A stretch of 64,000 bases of DNA from Verrucomicrobiaceae bacterium (GTDB lineage Bacteria > Verrucomicrobiota > Verrucomicrobiia > Verrucomicrobiales > Verrucomicrobiaceae). Location of the stretch: the NCBI GenBank assembly GCA_947466075.1, contig CANIBP010000009.1, positions 62,001 to 126,000 of the forward strand. The letters are read 5' to 3'. How positions within the stretch are numbered: the stretch's first letter is position 1; every line of letters begins with the position of its first letter. Below the pieces are notes generated by a model. That model saw only the letters and a list, made by a program, of their open reading frames with translations, was not told the origin of the DNA and ran no database searches. The position numbers were made by a program, and so were the translations under genes. Below are positions 7,347 through 16,700 of this stretch, one piece after another.

Positions 7347-8144
7347 TCAAGGCAATGCCCACGTGGCACGCAACGCGGCATAATCCGCCTTCGGCAGTAG
7401 AACGTAGTGCGGTGAGGCGGCGGGATCGAGCCAGCGCAGGAGGCGGGTGAGGTCGGCCTCGGCCATGGTGGTGCAGCCGGCGCTCGGTTTGTCGGGGCCA
7501 CGGCGGACGTGGAAGAAGATGGCGCTGCCGTAGCCAGGGGCGGCGGTTTGCTGGTTGTGGCGGATTTCGAGCATCCATTTGTAGGCGGCGTCGCCGAGAC
7601 GCATTTTTTGCTTCTCAAACCACGGCGGAATTCCCTGACGCGGATCAATACGCACATGGCGATTGTAATAAGGCGAGGTCGAATCATCGACATAGGCATC
7701 CCATGGCCCGACTTGGATGTAGGGCCAGCGCCCGCCCGGCGGAGTGGCACCGTAGCCAAACAAGGAGCCAAGCTGGAAGACACCAGCGGGCGCTTTCCAG
7801 TCCTTTTCGACCTTGGCAGGAATGCCGTTCTGCGGCGGATTGAAGACCCCGCGGCCCCAAGCAAGGCCTTTTTTTCCCAGCAGAACGGGAACGGACTTTT
7901 CAAACACCGGCTGCCATGGTGCCCCCGCTGAAGCACGCTGCCAGCACTGCATGGTGGCCGTATTGGAGGTCCAAGTGGCCGCTTGGGTGACAATAACCTG
8001 CCGAACGGCACGCCCTAGCTGTGCGTGACTTTCTGAGGGGAATAGGGCGAAAATGACGACCCCAAGCAGAGTGAGCAGGAGTGCTTTTCTTCGATGAAAA
8101 AGTTTTTGGTATTGCATGGCAGAGCTGTTTCCGAATATATTCAT
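7347..8144 (-). CDS. L,D-transpeptidase (YkuD) family secreted protein
   Basis: The protein has 265 residues. A basic N-terminus and a hydrophobic segment (about 20-38, ending SESHAQ) form a signal peptide. The YkuD-type catalytic motif is in the C-terminal third: H-V-R-R-G-P-D-K-P-S-A-G-C-T-T, with the nucleophile Cys in S-A-G-C and an upstream catalytic His in F-F-H. Before it lie the G-x-F-x-L-G and P-Y-I-Q-V segments typical of the ErfK/YbiS fold. It should cross-link or modify peptidoglycan (3-3 links or protein attachment) in the periplasm. ATG 8144 is favoured by an upstream AGGG about nine bases away; ATG 8117 is an alternative that keeps the signal peptide. It is not coupled to the DUF433 gene downstream. 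Confidence 0.8.
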   Translation of the reverse strand: MNIFGNSSAMQYQKLFHRRKALLLTLLGVVIFALFPSESHAQLGRAVRQVIVTQAATWTSNTATMQCWQRASAGAPWQPVFEKSVPVLLGKKGLAWGRGVFNPPQNGIPAKVEKDWKAPAGVFQLGSLFGYGATPPGGRWPYIQVGPWDAYVDDSTSPYYNRHVRIDPRQGIPPWFEKQKMRLGDAAYKWMLEIRHNQQTAAPGYGSAIFFHVRRGPDKPSAGCTTMAEADLTRLLRWLDPAASPHYVLLPKADYAALRATWALP

Positions 8145-8150
8145 TAAATC

Positions 8151-8219
8151 AACCCTGCCGGGTTAATTGGATTCAGGTTTTGGGGGTTTTTTTCCTGAGC
8201 TCCGAGTTCCGGCAGGGTT
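8151..8219. repeat. Separated 11-bp inverted repeat in a divergent intergenic region
   Basis: AACCCTGCCGG at 8151-8161 and CCGGCAGGGTT at 8209-8219, separated by 47 bases, lie between the divergent transpeptidase and lipoprotein genes. A T-run (GTTTTTTA) follows the right arm on the plus strand. It may be a bipartite operator or a residual terminator; nothing upstream on the plus strand needs terminating. Confidence 0.6.
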
Positions 8220-8292
8220 GTTTTTTACCCTTCTACCGAGGATTTCAAGTCCGGCATCTCGTAGATTGATTCGTCACAGGCTTCGTCTATGA

Positions 8293-8931
8293 ATGGCGCT
8301 GATGAAATCCAAAATCTATCTTGCGCTGATCACGGTAACGATGGTCTTCAGCCTTTCCTCCTGTGCTACCAATTCTTCGGTCATCAGCCTGAATTATGTG
8401 CCTTTGCCCAAGCAAGTGCAGCGCGGAGCGCCGGAATTCGCCGTCGGTAAGTTCAAGGACCGGCGTGGCGTCGAACCGCAGACACTGGGACATGTGCGAC
8501 TGCCCATCGGCCCCAGGGTCGATACACTTCAAACCCGGCTGCCGGTCTGCGATGTCGTGCGCAATGCCTTCGGTTATGGCTTGGAAACACGCGGCATGAC
8601 CGCACCGGATGCCAAAGCACGCTTCATTTTGACGGGGGAGATCGAGGATCTGCGCGCCCAACTGCTCGTGCACCCCTATGGCTATGCACGCATCCGGGTG
8701 AACGTGTTGGAGGCCAGTTCCGGCCGGGTGCTGTTCACGAAGGTGTATCAAGGAGAGCGGCAAAGCGGTGCTTACCGGCCCCGCAGTGGCTCTCCTGTGC
8801 CTGTGCTGGGTGAACTGACTTCGCGTGCGCTGCAAGAGGCGGTTGACCGTGCGCTGGACGATTCGGAAATGCGCCAACGCATCGGGGCTGGAGGCGATGC
8901 CCGCCCACGCTACACCCAGGGCATGCTGTAA
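8293..8931 (+). CDS. Putative lipoprotein of unknown function
   Basis: The protein has 212 residues. The N-terminus has a lipoprotein signal with lipobox L-S-S-C (Cys at about residue 24), so it is probably anchored to the outer membrane. The mature part has an alternating strand pattern (FAVGKFKDRRG, ARFILTGEIEDL, ARIRVNVLEA) and a C-terminal helix E-A-V-D-R-A-L. It resembles YajG-like or curli-assembly-like lipoproteins that detect or build envelope structures, but I cannot assign it. ATG 8302 (residue 4) is an alternative start. The region 5' of it holds a separated inverted repeat. A convergent gene ends only 11 bases downstream. Confidence 0.7.
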   Translation: MALMKSKIYLALITVTMVFSLSSCATNSSVISLNYVPLPKQVQRGAPEFAVGKFKDRRGVEPQTLGHVRLPIGPRVDTLQTRLPVCDVVRNAFGYGLETRGMTAPDAKARFILTGEIEDLRAQLLVHPYGYARIRVNVLEASSGRVLFTKVYQGERQSGAYRPRSGSPVPVLGELTSRALQEAVDRALDDSEMRQRIGAGGDARPRYTQGML

Positions 8932-8942
8932 AGTTTCGAGGA

Positions 8943-10310
8943 CTATTTCAGCGCCTCATTCAACACGCGACCATCCGCACCAGGGAAGGGGATGCCGAGG
9001 TGTTTCGCCATTGTGGGCGCGACGTCGATATTCTTAACCTCATCGAGCACGGCTCCCTGTTTGACACCTGCGCCACTAATGACACAGCAGCCATACATGT
9101 TGGCATCGAGTTGGAAATGACCGTGCGCCCCCTTGGGCGAATCGCTGGGAATGATGATATCGTTGTCGGCAAGTGAATCGGTGAACGTGTAGCCATCACC
9201 TGCGAGCAGGATGAGATCAGGCTCACGGCCATCTTTGTCTGCTGTGACGTGGTGCAGCTTGCTGTCGAAGTCCTTGGCCTCCACGACATCCACCACACCT
9301 TCCAGTTTCGCGAGTTTTGGCGTGATCTGTTTCAGGATGTTGTCGCGGTTGGCTGCATCGAGCACATACACAAAACATCCGCCGCCTTCGGCCATGGCGA
9401 AAACCTGCGAATCGGGCGCAAGGCTCTTACCAAGCACTGTTTTGACAAAACCATCTTTCCTTAGTGCCGCGTTAGCGTTGATCGACTTGGTGAAGGTGAT
9501 GAAGCCGTGATCGGTGGTGATGATGAAGGTCGTTTTGTCGCGAATACCGGCCTCTTCAGTGGCACGAATGAGATCGGCGACGCGATTGTCGGAATCATTG
9601 GCTGCCCAGTAAGCTTCAGGCACTTGGCGGCCATTGGAATGCTCGAAGGAATCAAGACTCACGAGATGTAGCGCGAGGAAGTTCGGCTTGTGCTTCTTGA
9701 TGATGTGCGTGGCGAGCAGCGTGTACATGTAATCCCGCTGTGCCTTGCCCGGATTCCCCAGCTTGCACCACTACATCTGTTTCTCGATGGGGATGCCGGC
9801 TGCACGAGCTTCTTCGAGGAGCGAAGGTGTGCCGTATTTCTCGAACAACTCTTGCTCAAACACATCCGGCACCGTCCAGTCGAGCGTTTTCGCACCACGG
9901 GACGCGGGCCAGATCACCCCAGCGGTGGTCAAACCGGCAGCCTTCGCTGCGTCGTAGATCGTCGGTGATTTGACGATCTCCTCCTTGTTGAAGAGCGGAT
10001 CAGGGATGAGCGGCACTTTTTTCCGCGTTGCACGGTCGAAGTACTCGTTCGCCAGCACCCCATGCTTCGACGGATGCACGCCGGTGACGAGCGTGGTGTG
10101 ATTCGTCCAAGTCACCGTTGGAAACGAGCACTCCATGCGCTTCGCCCGCACTCCATTCGCCGCGAGAGACTTCACTGCCGGCATGTGGCACTTGGGGTCC
10201 TCAAAGTAATGCTGCGCCCAACCATCGATGCTGACGAGGATGACATGCTCGGCGGGTGCGCCGAAAACAGCCGATGCCGCGAGAAGTGAGAGAAGAATGG
10301 AACGCAACAT
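8943..10310 (-). pseudogene. Alkaline phosphatase/nucleotide pyrophosphatase-family phosphodiesterase interrupted by an in-frame TAG
   Basis: One frame runs from ATG 10310 to the stop at 8943 (455 codons) except for a TAG at 9771-9773. The part before it has a signal peptide (MLRSILLSLLAASAVFGA), the metal site V-I-L-V-S-I-D-G-W and the catalytic Thr region (T-W-T-N-H-T-T-L-V-T-G-x-H-P-x-x-H-G). The part after has S-L-D-S-F-E-H, T-T-D-H-G-F and the G-A-H-G-H metal-ligand histidines. All elements of a type I phosphodiesterase/nucleotide pyrophosphatase are thus present. The TAG follows E-K-Q-M and precedes W-C-K-L, and a GAG-to-TAG change would restore a 454-residue enzyme. It is either a recent null allele or a sequencing error. 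A restart at ATG 9728 would lack half the active site. Confidence 0.85.
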
Positions 10311-10331
10311 GGAGGCGAGAGTGAGTCTGGC

Positions 10332-11681
10332 TTACTTCCCGATGCGATACAGCTTGTCCTGCGTGCGGATGAAGAGGCTGCTGTCGCTGACGGAGATGCT
10401 GGCGCGAACGCTGGCAGCGTTGCCGTTGGGCTTGGAGCCATTGCCCATCTCGTTCATGCCGAACAGTTCAAATTTTTCGGTGTCGGCTTTGGCGACATAG
10501 ACTTCGCCCCAGAAATTGATGCAATAGACTTTGCCATCGGCCACGGTGGGGCTGCTTTCGAATTTGGTCTTTCCACCTAGTTCGCCAGTCCACACAACCT
10601 TGCCGGTTTTTGGTTCGAGGCAGCTCAGGGTCTTCTTGCCGCCGTCGAGGACGTAGAATTTGCCTTTGTAGAAGGCGGGTGTGGGCACGTCGCTGGTCAC
10701 GCCTTTGGTTTCAGTCTGCCAGACGGGTTTGGTTTCACCTTTGGAATCAAGTGGGATGGCAAAGACGGGCGAATTCTTTGGTGCACAGGCGATGACAATG
10801 CCATCACCAGCGACAGGAGAGGGGACGAGTCGGAAGAACTTATTGTAGCCATCGCCGGGTGGGTTCCAGGTAGCGATGCGGGAAAATTCTTTGCCAGTGG
10901 CGGCATCGTGAACGGTAAGCGTGTCACCACCAGAGATGAGCATGAGGCGCTGATTCTTGTAGGTCGTGAAAACAGGGCTGCTGAAGGCCTCCAGCGATTC
11001 TGTATTGGCCAGCGTCGGGCGAATATGCTTCCAGAGGTCTTTCCCAGTGGCTGGATCGATCGCGAGAATGTAACTGCTCAAATCCTTGCCGGGCGTGCCC
11101 TTCTCGAACTTACCCTGGAAGGTGAAGGCTTCGTTGCGTTGCAGCACCTGAATGTAGAGCTTGCCGCCGTCGATCGTTGGACTGCTGCCATAGGTCCATT
11201 GCGTGGCGAAGGCACCATGCGTCTCTTTGAAATCACGCTTCCACACGATCTTGCCATTGAAGTCGCATGCGGCGGCGATGGCGTTGGCGAAGAGGAAGTA
11301 AACGCGGTCGCCATCCGTTGCTGCTGAAGGGCTGGCGAGGTTGCTCTTGTCGTCCCATTGGATTTCGCTGCCTTCAGAAATGGTGGCGCGCCATTTTTCC
11401 TTTCCGGTTTGTTTGTCGTAGCAGAGGCCGATGAGTTTCTTCTCAGCCTCGATGGGTGCGGTGATGAAGACGTTGTCGCCCCAGATGACCGGCACGGAAG
11501 CGGAAAGGCCCGGCATGTCCACGGCCCACTTCACACCTTCAGTCGGGCTGAATTTCACTGGTAGGCCGGTTTCGCTGCTGGAGCCATCTTGGTTGGGGCC
11601 GCGCCAGTTGGGCCAGTTTTCGGCGAGGACGGCGGATTGGAACGACAAAGAGGAGAGAAGGAGGGCGACGGATAATTTCAT
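10332..11681 (-). CDS. Secreted PQQ-like beta-propeller protein
   Basis: The protein has 449 residues from ATG 11681, which starts a clear signal peptide (MKLSVALLLSSLSFQSAVLAE). An NWPNWRGPNQDG opening follows, the usual start of this Planctomycete/Verrucomicrobia family. The rest is PQQ-like repeats: A-x-D-x-x-T-G-K-x-x-W blades are seen as YDKQTGKEKW, IDPATGKDLW, HDAATGKEF and LEPKTGKVVW. It is a periplasmic beta-propeller related to BamB and to the blade domain of alcohol dehydrogenases. The dehydrogenase ligands for PQQ were not identified, so a scaffold or binding role is as likely as catalysis. The frame is open further upstream, but those codons precede the signal peptide. It sits 21 bases upstream of the phosphodiesterase on the same strand. 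Confidence 0.85.
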   Translation of the reverse strand: MKLSVALLLSSLSFQSAVLAENWPNWRGPNQDGSSSETGLPVKFSPTEGVKWAVDMPGLSASVPVIWGDNVFITAPIEAEKKLIGLCYDKQTGKEKWRATISEGSEIQWDDKSNLASPSAATDGDRVYFLFANAIAAACDFNGKIVWKRDFKETHGAFATQWTYGSSPTIDGGKLYIQVLQRNEAFTFQGKFEKGTPGKDLSSYILAIDPATGKDLWKHIRPTLANTESLEAFSSPVFTTYKNQRLMLISGGDTLTVHDAATGKEFSRIATWNPPGDGYNKFFRLVPSPVAGDGIVIACAPKNSPVFAIPLDSKGETKPVWQTETKGVTSDVPTPAFYKGKFYVLDGGKKTLSCLEPKTGKVVWTGELGGKTKFESSPTVADGKVYCINFWGEVYVAKADTEKFELFGMNEMGNGSKPNGNAASVRASISVSDSSLFIRTQDKLYRIGK

Positions 11682-11712
11682 AGCGGTGTGAGAGAAGCGA
11701 ATACGTGCTGGC

Positions 11713-12828
11713 ATGTCGAGATGTTTTCGCGAATTGATCGCCATCTTGCAACTTCCGACACTCAACCACTGGCAAACGACCGTGCTCGCCATTCTTGGCT
11801 TCACGGTTGGAATGGTGCTTCACCTGCGCTGGCACCCGCTGCGGCGGCATTGGTCGGATGCGTGGGATTTGATGCGTCTGAGGTCTGCTTTGATCCTTTG
11901 GACGGCGGGAGCGATGCTGCTGGCGTCGGTGACTGGCGAGGCGAGTCTCGCTTACGCTCTTGGACAACTCACCGACTGGCGGGAAGTCATCGTGCCGCTT
12001 GCGCGTGATGCAGCGGCGCATCTGGCCGTGCTGCCGCATGCATTGATCCCGCCATGGCCGTTTGCGTGCCTTGTGCCATTGGCGCTGCTGTTTCTAACCG
12101 TGCGCATCTGGCGCTGGCCGTATCGCTATGGCGAGCGGCGTCCTGGGCCGGAACAAAAGATCGCATTGCTCGGGGCGACGCTGATTGGCTTTTCTTGGCT
12201 GGCACTGGAAATCGCCAGTCTGCGCCACATGCTGCCGGAAGGAGCGGAGTCTCTCAAACTTGGCGCACGTTATCTTTTCACCGCCCTAGCTGGCGCTGGC
12301 ATGCAGGTGTGGATCGCACGGTTCGTCATTGCCTGGGAAAAACCGCAAGACACCGAAACAGATGGCGATGCCGTGGCCGCGCTAGAGCACACCTTCGCTC
12401 GTTGGCAGAGTGTGGCCGCACTGGCCGCTTTCGATCTTTTGTGGATGATTTGGCGGTTTTGGCAAATCAGCACGCCAGCCAGCATCGGTGGCTGGTTCTG
12501 GATCGAGTTGTTGCTGATCTTCGCGGCACTGCCACTCGCTGTCGCAGCGGTGCCGGGTCATTTTTTTCATCAGGGAGCCGTGGCGTTGCGCATTTTATTG
12601 CGTGCGCTGCTGCCATTGCTCGCGCTGGCGATCACGGCACTCGCTTTTCAAATCCTCGCTCATTACACCTCAGCCATGGCGCATGCTTTGAGTGCGGATT
12701 CATCGCTGTGGCGCATGATCGTGCTGCCGTTGGATGCATTGGTGCTTGCCATGCTGGATTGCTGGCTATTGCTAGCCGCTCTTCTCATCATGCTGCGCCA
12801 CGGCTTTCCACGTTCTCCATCCGCATGA
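11713..12828 (+). CDS. Multi-pass membrane protein of unknown function, coupled to a squalene/phytoene synthase
   Basis: The protein has 371 residues with about eight or nine hydrophobic segments: near 20-38, 58-78, 110-128, 150-170, 185-205, 235-252, 260-285, 288-315 and 340-362. A long charged loop (KPQDTETDGD) lies around residue 212. No domain family is recognised. It ends in an ATGA overlap with the following terpenoid-synthase gene, so the two are translated together, suggesting a role in handling or modifying isoprenoid lipids. That is an inference from coupling only. The ATG at 11713 lies 31 bases from the divergent propeller gene. Confidence 0.75.
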   Translation: MSRCFRELIAILQLPTLNHWQTTVLAILGFTVGMVLHLRWHPLRRHWSDAWDLMRLRSALILWTAGAMLLASVTGEASLAYALGQLTDWREVIVPLARDAAAHLAVLPHALIPPWPFACLVPLALLFLTVRIWRWPYRYGERRPGPEQKIALLGATLIGFSWLALEIASLRHMLPEGAESLKLGARYLFTALAGAGMQVWIARFVIAWEKPQDTETDGDAVAALEHTFARWQSVAALAAFDLLWMIWRFWQISTPASIGGWFWIELLLIFAALPLAVAAVPGHFFHQGAVALRILLRALLPLLALAITALAFQILAHYTSAMAHALSADSSLWRMIVLPLDALVLAMLDCWLLLAALLIMLRHGFPRSPSA

Positions 12829-13676
12829 CCAGCGGCACGCTTTCTCCTGAACAGATCACTCGGCGGGCGAAGTCGAACCTGGCCTTTGCTCTCGCCTGTC
12901 TGCCAAAAGAACGCCGTCGTGACATGATTGTGTTCTATGCCTTTTGTCGTGTCGTTGATGACATCGCGGATGCCACGGATGTAGGCGAGGATGAAAAAGA
13001 GCGGGAATTAACCCGCTGGAAGCAGTGTGTGGTCGAAGGAAAACCACCGGGGCATCCGGTACTCGATGAAGTTGTATTGCTTCCAGCCAAATACGGCTTT
13101 CCGCGTGCCTGGCTCGGCGAGATCATCGAAGGCGTCGCCAGCGACATCACCAAGACGCGCTACGAGACCTTTGAGGAACTGCTGGGCTACTGCTACAAGG
13201 TCGCCAGCGTCGTTGGCCTCGTGAGCATCGAGATTTTCGGCTACTCGAACCCCGCCACACGCGATTACGCCATCAACCTCGGCTACGCGCTGCAGTTCAC
13301 GAACATCATTCGCGATGTCGGCCAAGATGCGCGTGACACGGGGCGCATCTACATTCCACAGAGTGAGCTAAGGCAGTTTGGGGTGCTCGAAAGCGAAATT
13401 CTTGATGCGCGTCCGAGTGAGCGCTTCACCAAGATGATGGAGTTTCAGTATCGGCGCGCCCGGGATTACTACCTTGCCGCACAGAAAGCGCTGCCGCCGG
13501 AGGATCGCAAAAAAATGGTCGCCTCCGAGATCATGGCCGCCATCTACTCGCGCATCCTTGAAAAACTCAAACGCGAGAAGTTTCCCGTCTTCACCAAACG
13601 CTGCCGTCTCAGCAAAGTTCACAAAGTGTGGATTCTCGGCAGCCATTTGATCAAAGCCAAGCTCGACCTCTCCTGA
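12825..13676 (+). CDS. Squalene/phytoene synthase family protein (HpnD-like)
   Basis: The protein has 283 residues. Both diphosphate-binding, Asp-rich motifs of head-to-head prenyl synthases are intact: V-V-D-D-I-A-D at about residue 45 and N-I-I-R-D-V-G-Q-D at about residue 163. The second is followed by G-R-I-Y-I-P, the form seen in CrtB and HpnD. The first (Y-A-F-C-R) and later (R-A-R-D-Y-Y) helices also fit. It would join two farnesyl or geranylgeranyl diphosphates to a presqualene- or phytoene-type product for hopanoids or carotenoids. The product cannot be decided here, and no desaturase or cyclase is nearby. ATG 12825 was chosen over the much longer open frame because it starts just before the conserved N-terminus and overlaps the upstream stop (ATGA). 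Confidence 0.9.
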   Translation: MTSGTLSPEQITRRAKSNLAFALACLPKERRRDMIVFYAFCRVVDDIADATDVGEDEKERELTRWKQCVVEGKPPGHPVLDEVVLLPAKYGFPRAWLGEIIEGVASDITKTRYETFEELLGYCYKVASVVGLVSIEIFGYSNPATRDYAINLGYALQFTNIIRDVGQDARDTGRIYIPQSELRQFGVLESEILDARPSERFTKMMEFQYRRARDYYLAAQKALPPEDRKKMVASEIMAAIYSRILEKLKREKFPVFTKRCRLSKVHKVWILGSHLIKAKLDLS

Positions 13677-13732
13677 TCGCTGCAAGCAACTTTGTGTCAC
13701 CGCCGTAGAGGCTCTCCCCGTTTTTCCCATTC

Positions 13733-16700
13733 ATGAAAAAAGCCCTCGTTCTTGCCCTGCTTGCCGGAGTTCTTCCACTTCACGCTGAAAAGCCCCTGAA
13801 AGCCCTCCTCATCGCCGGTGGTTGCTGCCATGATTACTCGAAGCAGCATGAGGTCATCGCCAAAGGCATCCAAAGCCGTGCGAATGTGCAGGTGGATGTG
13901 ATTTGGACCGACGACAAGTCCACGAACCCGCCGCTGCCGGTCTATGACAAAGTGGATTGGGCGAAGGGCTACGACATCATCATCCACGACGAGTGCGCGG
14001 CGAGCATGAACAACAAGGAAGTGCTCACCCGCATCCTTGATGCGCACAAGACGATCCCCAGCATCCAGCTTCACTGCGCCATGCACAGCTTCCGCACGGG
14101 CGAGGATCGCTGGTTCAAGCGTCTCGGCCTGCAATCGAACTCCCACGGCCCGCAGGAGCCTATCGCGATCACGTTTGTCGATAAGGAGCATCCGATCACG
14201 AAGACGCTGTCCGATTGGAGCACGATCAAAGAGGAGCTGTATAACAACGTGAACCTCTTCGACGCCCACCCGCTTGCCATGGGCAAGCAGACGGTGAAAA
14301 ACAAGGACGGCACGACGAAGGACATGGAATACATCGTCGCGTGGACCAATGAAAAGGACGGTGCTCGCAGCTTCAGTACGACCATCGGTCACAACACGGA
14401 GACCGTTGCCGATGCGCGTCACCTCGATCTCATCACGCGCGGCTTGCTTTGGGCCTGCGACAAGCTCACGCCGGATTTCCTCGTGCCGTTCAAGGGCGAG
14501 AACAAAGTGACTTTTGTCGCCGCGAAGCCTGTCGAGGCTCCGAAGCCGCCGCCGGTGCCAAAAGACGCGACAGGCATCAAGGCGACCGCGAGCAGCACGC
14601 AGCCCGGCAATGACACCTGGAAAGCCGTCGATGGCGATGAAGGCACACGCTGGTGCGCCGCGGATGCGTCAAAGCCGCAATCGCTCACGCTGGAGTTGGA
14701 AAAGCCGCAGGACCTCACTGGGCTCGAAATCGTGTGGGAGAGAAAAGACAAGTCCTACCAGCACAAGATCGAGATCGACGGCAAAATGGTGACAGATATC
14801 TCCATCTCCCAAAGCCATGTCTTGGAAGCCAAGCAGGCCAAAAAGCTCGTCATCACCTGCACAGGGAACGACCACGGCGGCTGGGCCAGCATCCGCGAGG
14901 TGCGGCTGAAAGGCCCGGGCATCAAAGCCATCGCGCCGAAGCTGAGCGCTGAGCAAAAGAAGGAATACGACAAGGCGAATGATCCCCGCGCCAAGGAAGG
15001 CAACGTTGCACCGAAGATCGTCAAACTCACTCCGGAGGAGGAAGTGGCCATTTTGAAGGACGTGAAGGTCGCCGAGGGCTTTGAGGTCACGCTGTTCGCG
15101 AACAGCGCCGCAGCGAACTACCCCGTCTTTGTCGCCGCGGAGCCGGATGGCACGCTTTATGTTTCTTCGGATGGCAATGGCTCGCTGGGCCGCAATCCGA
15201 AGCGTGGTCGCGTCATTCGCCTGCGCGATCTCAATGGCGATGGCCGTGCCGATGAAACGAAGGTCTTTTGCGAGGTCGATGCGCCGCGCGGACTCGTGTG
15301 GGATCACGACCGCCTCTACCTCGTGCATCCGCCGCACCTCAGTGAGTTCATCGATGCCGATCACGATGGCGTCGCGGAGAAGCAGAACATCCTCGTGAAG
15401 GACATCGCGTTTGGTTACAAAGACCGCCCCGCCGATCACACCACGAACGGTCTCAGTCTCGGCATCGACGGCTGGCTTTACATCGCGGGTGGCGACTTCG
15501 GCTTCCTGAATGCCACCGGCACCGATGGCAAAACGGTCCAGCATCGCGGCGGCGGCGTTATCCGTGTGCGACCCGACGGCACCGGCCTCGAAATCTACAG
15601 CACCGGCACGCGTAACATCCTCGAAGTCGCCGTCAGCCCGCTGATGGACATGTTCGCCCGCGACAACACGAACGACGGCGGCGGCTGGAACGTGCGCTTT
15701 CACCACTTCACCGGCCTCGATGACCACGGCTACCCGCGCCTCTACAAGAACTTCAACGATGAGTGCATCCAGCCCCTCGCCGACTACGGCGGCGGCAGCG
15801 GCTGCGGCGCGGTTTACATCGACGAGCCCGGCTTCGGCGCTTGGAACAACGCCCCCTTCACCTGCGACTGGGGCAGCGCCGCTCTGTGGCATCATCAGGT
15901 GAAGCCCAAAGGCGCCACCTTCGAAGAAACCCGCAAGCCCGAGCCCTTCATCAAAATGACCCGCCCCACCGACGCCGATGTCGATGGCATGAGCCGCGTC
16001 TATTGCGCCAGTTGGAAAGGCGCGACCTTTGACTGGGCCGGCCCCGATGTCGGTTACATCGTGCAGGTGAGGCCCAAGGGCTTCAAAGCCGAGCCGCTGC
16101 CGGATTTCGCGAAGGCGAAGGATGAGGAGTTGGTAAAGGTGCTGGAGTCACCGAGCAATCGACGGAGGATGGAGGCGCAGAGGGAGTTGGTGAGGAGAAT
16201 GGAGCGCGGCCTTGTTAAGAGTGAAGACATGAATGCCGTCCGCACACTTGCTGGCGATGTTAGCAAGCCCTTGACCTCTCGAGTTGCCGGCCTTGCTACT
16301 TCTACTGTCTCCCAACCAACGATGTGGAAATTGTCCGCAGGCGGCGCTGTTGGAATGTCCGACAAACATGATGATGATCGTAAAGCCACGTTTTCGCTTC
16401 GCTATGATGCTCCGACGGACCCCGCCATTCTTCCTTGGACCGTGCGTCTGGCACAAGCGCATGAGAAGGATGCAAAATCCGCTGATCCTAGAGTGAGGCT
16501 GGCTGTGTTGCGCAATTTCAGCAGGGATCCGAGCTACTACAAAGTCCTTCAGGTGAAGGGGCTGCTTCCAATGATCAATGATTCCGATCCGGTGGTGAAG
16601 CACGTTGCTTCCAAAGCACTCGCAGATGCTTTCGCTGGTGGTTTGATGACTACAGTTTGGGGAGGCCCGTTTGAATACCCCTTCACAAATCCCGAGAAGA

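Noticed and set aside
9771..9773. TAG as a pyrrolysine or other recoded codon
   Set aside because: The protein family has no known pyrrolysine residue, no pyl gene is in the window, and a single substitution is simpler.
12054..12824. Upstream extension of the squalene/phytoene synthase frame
   Set aside because: It overlaps the well-supported membrane-protein gene in another frame and has no prenyl-synthase features before 12825.
14669..15895. 408-codon minus-strand open frame opposite the ThuA/cytochrome fusion
   Set aside because: Antisense shadow caused by high-GC codon usage; no recognisable protein features.
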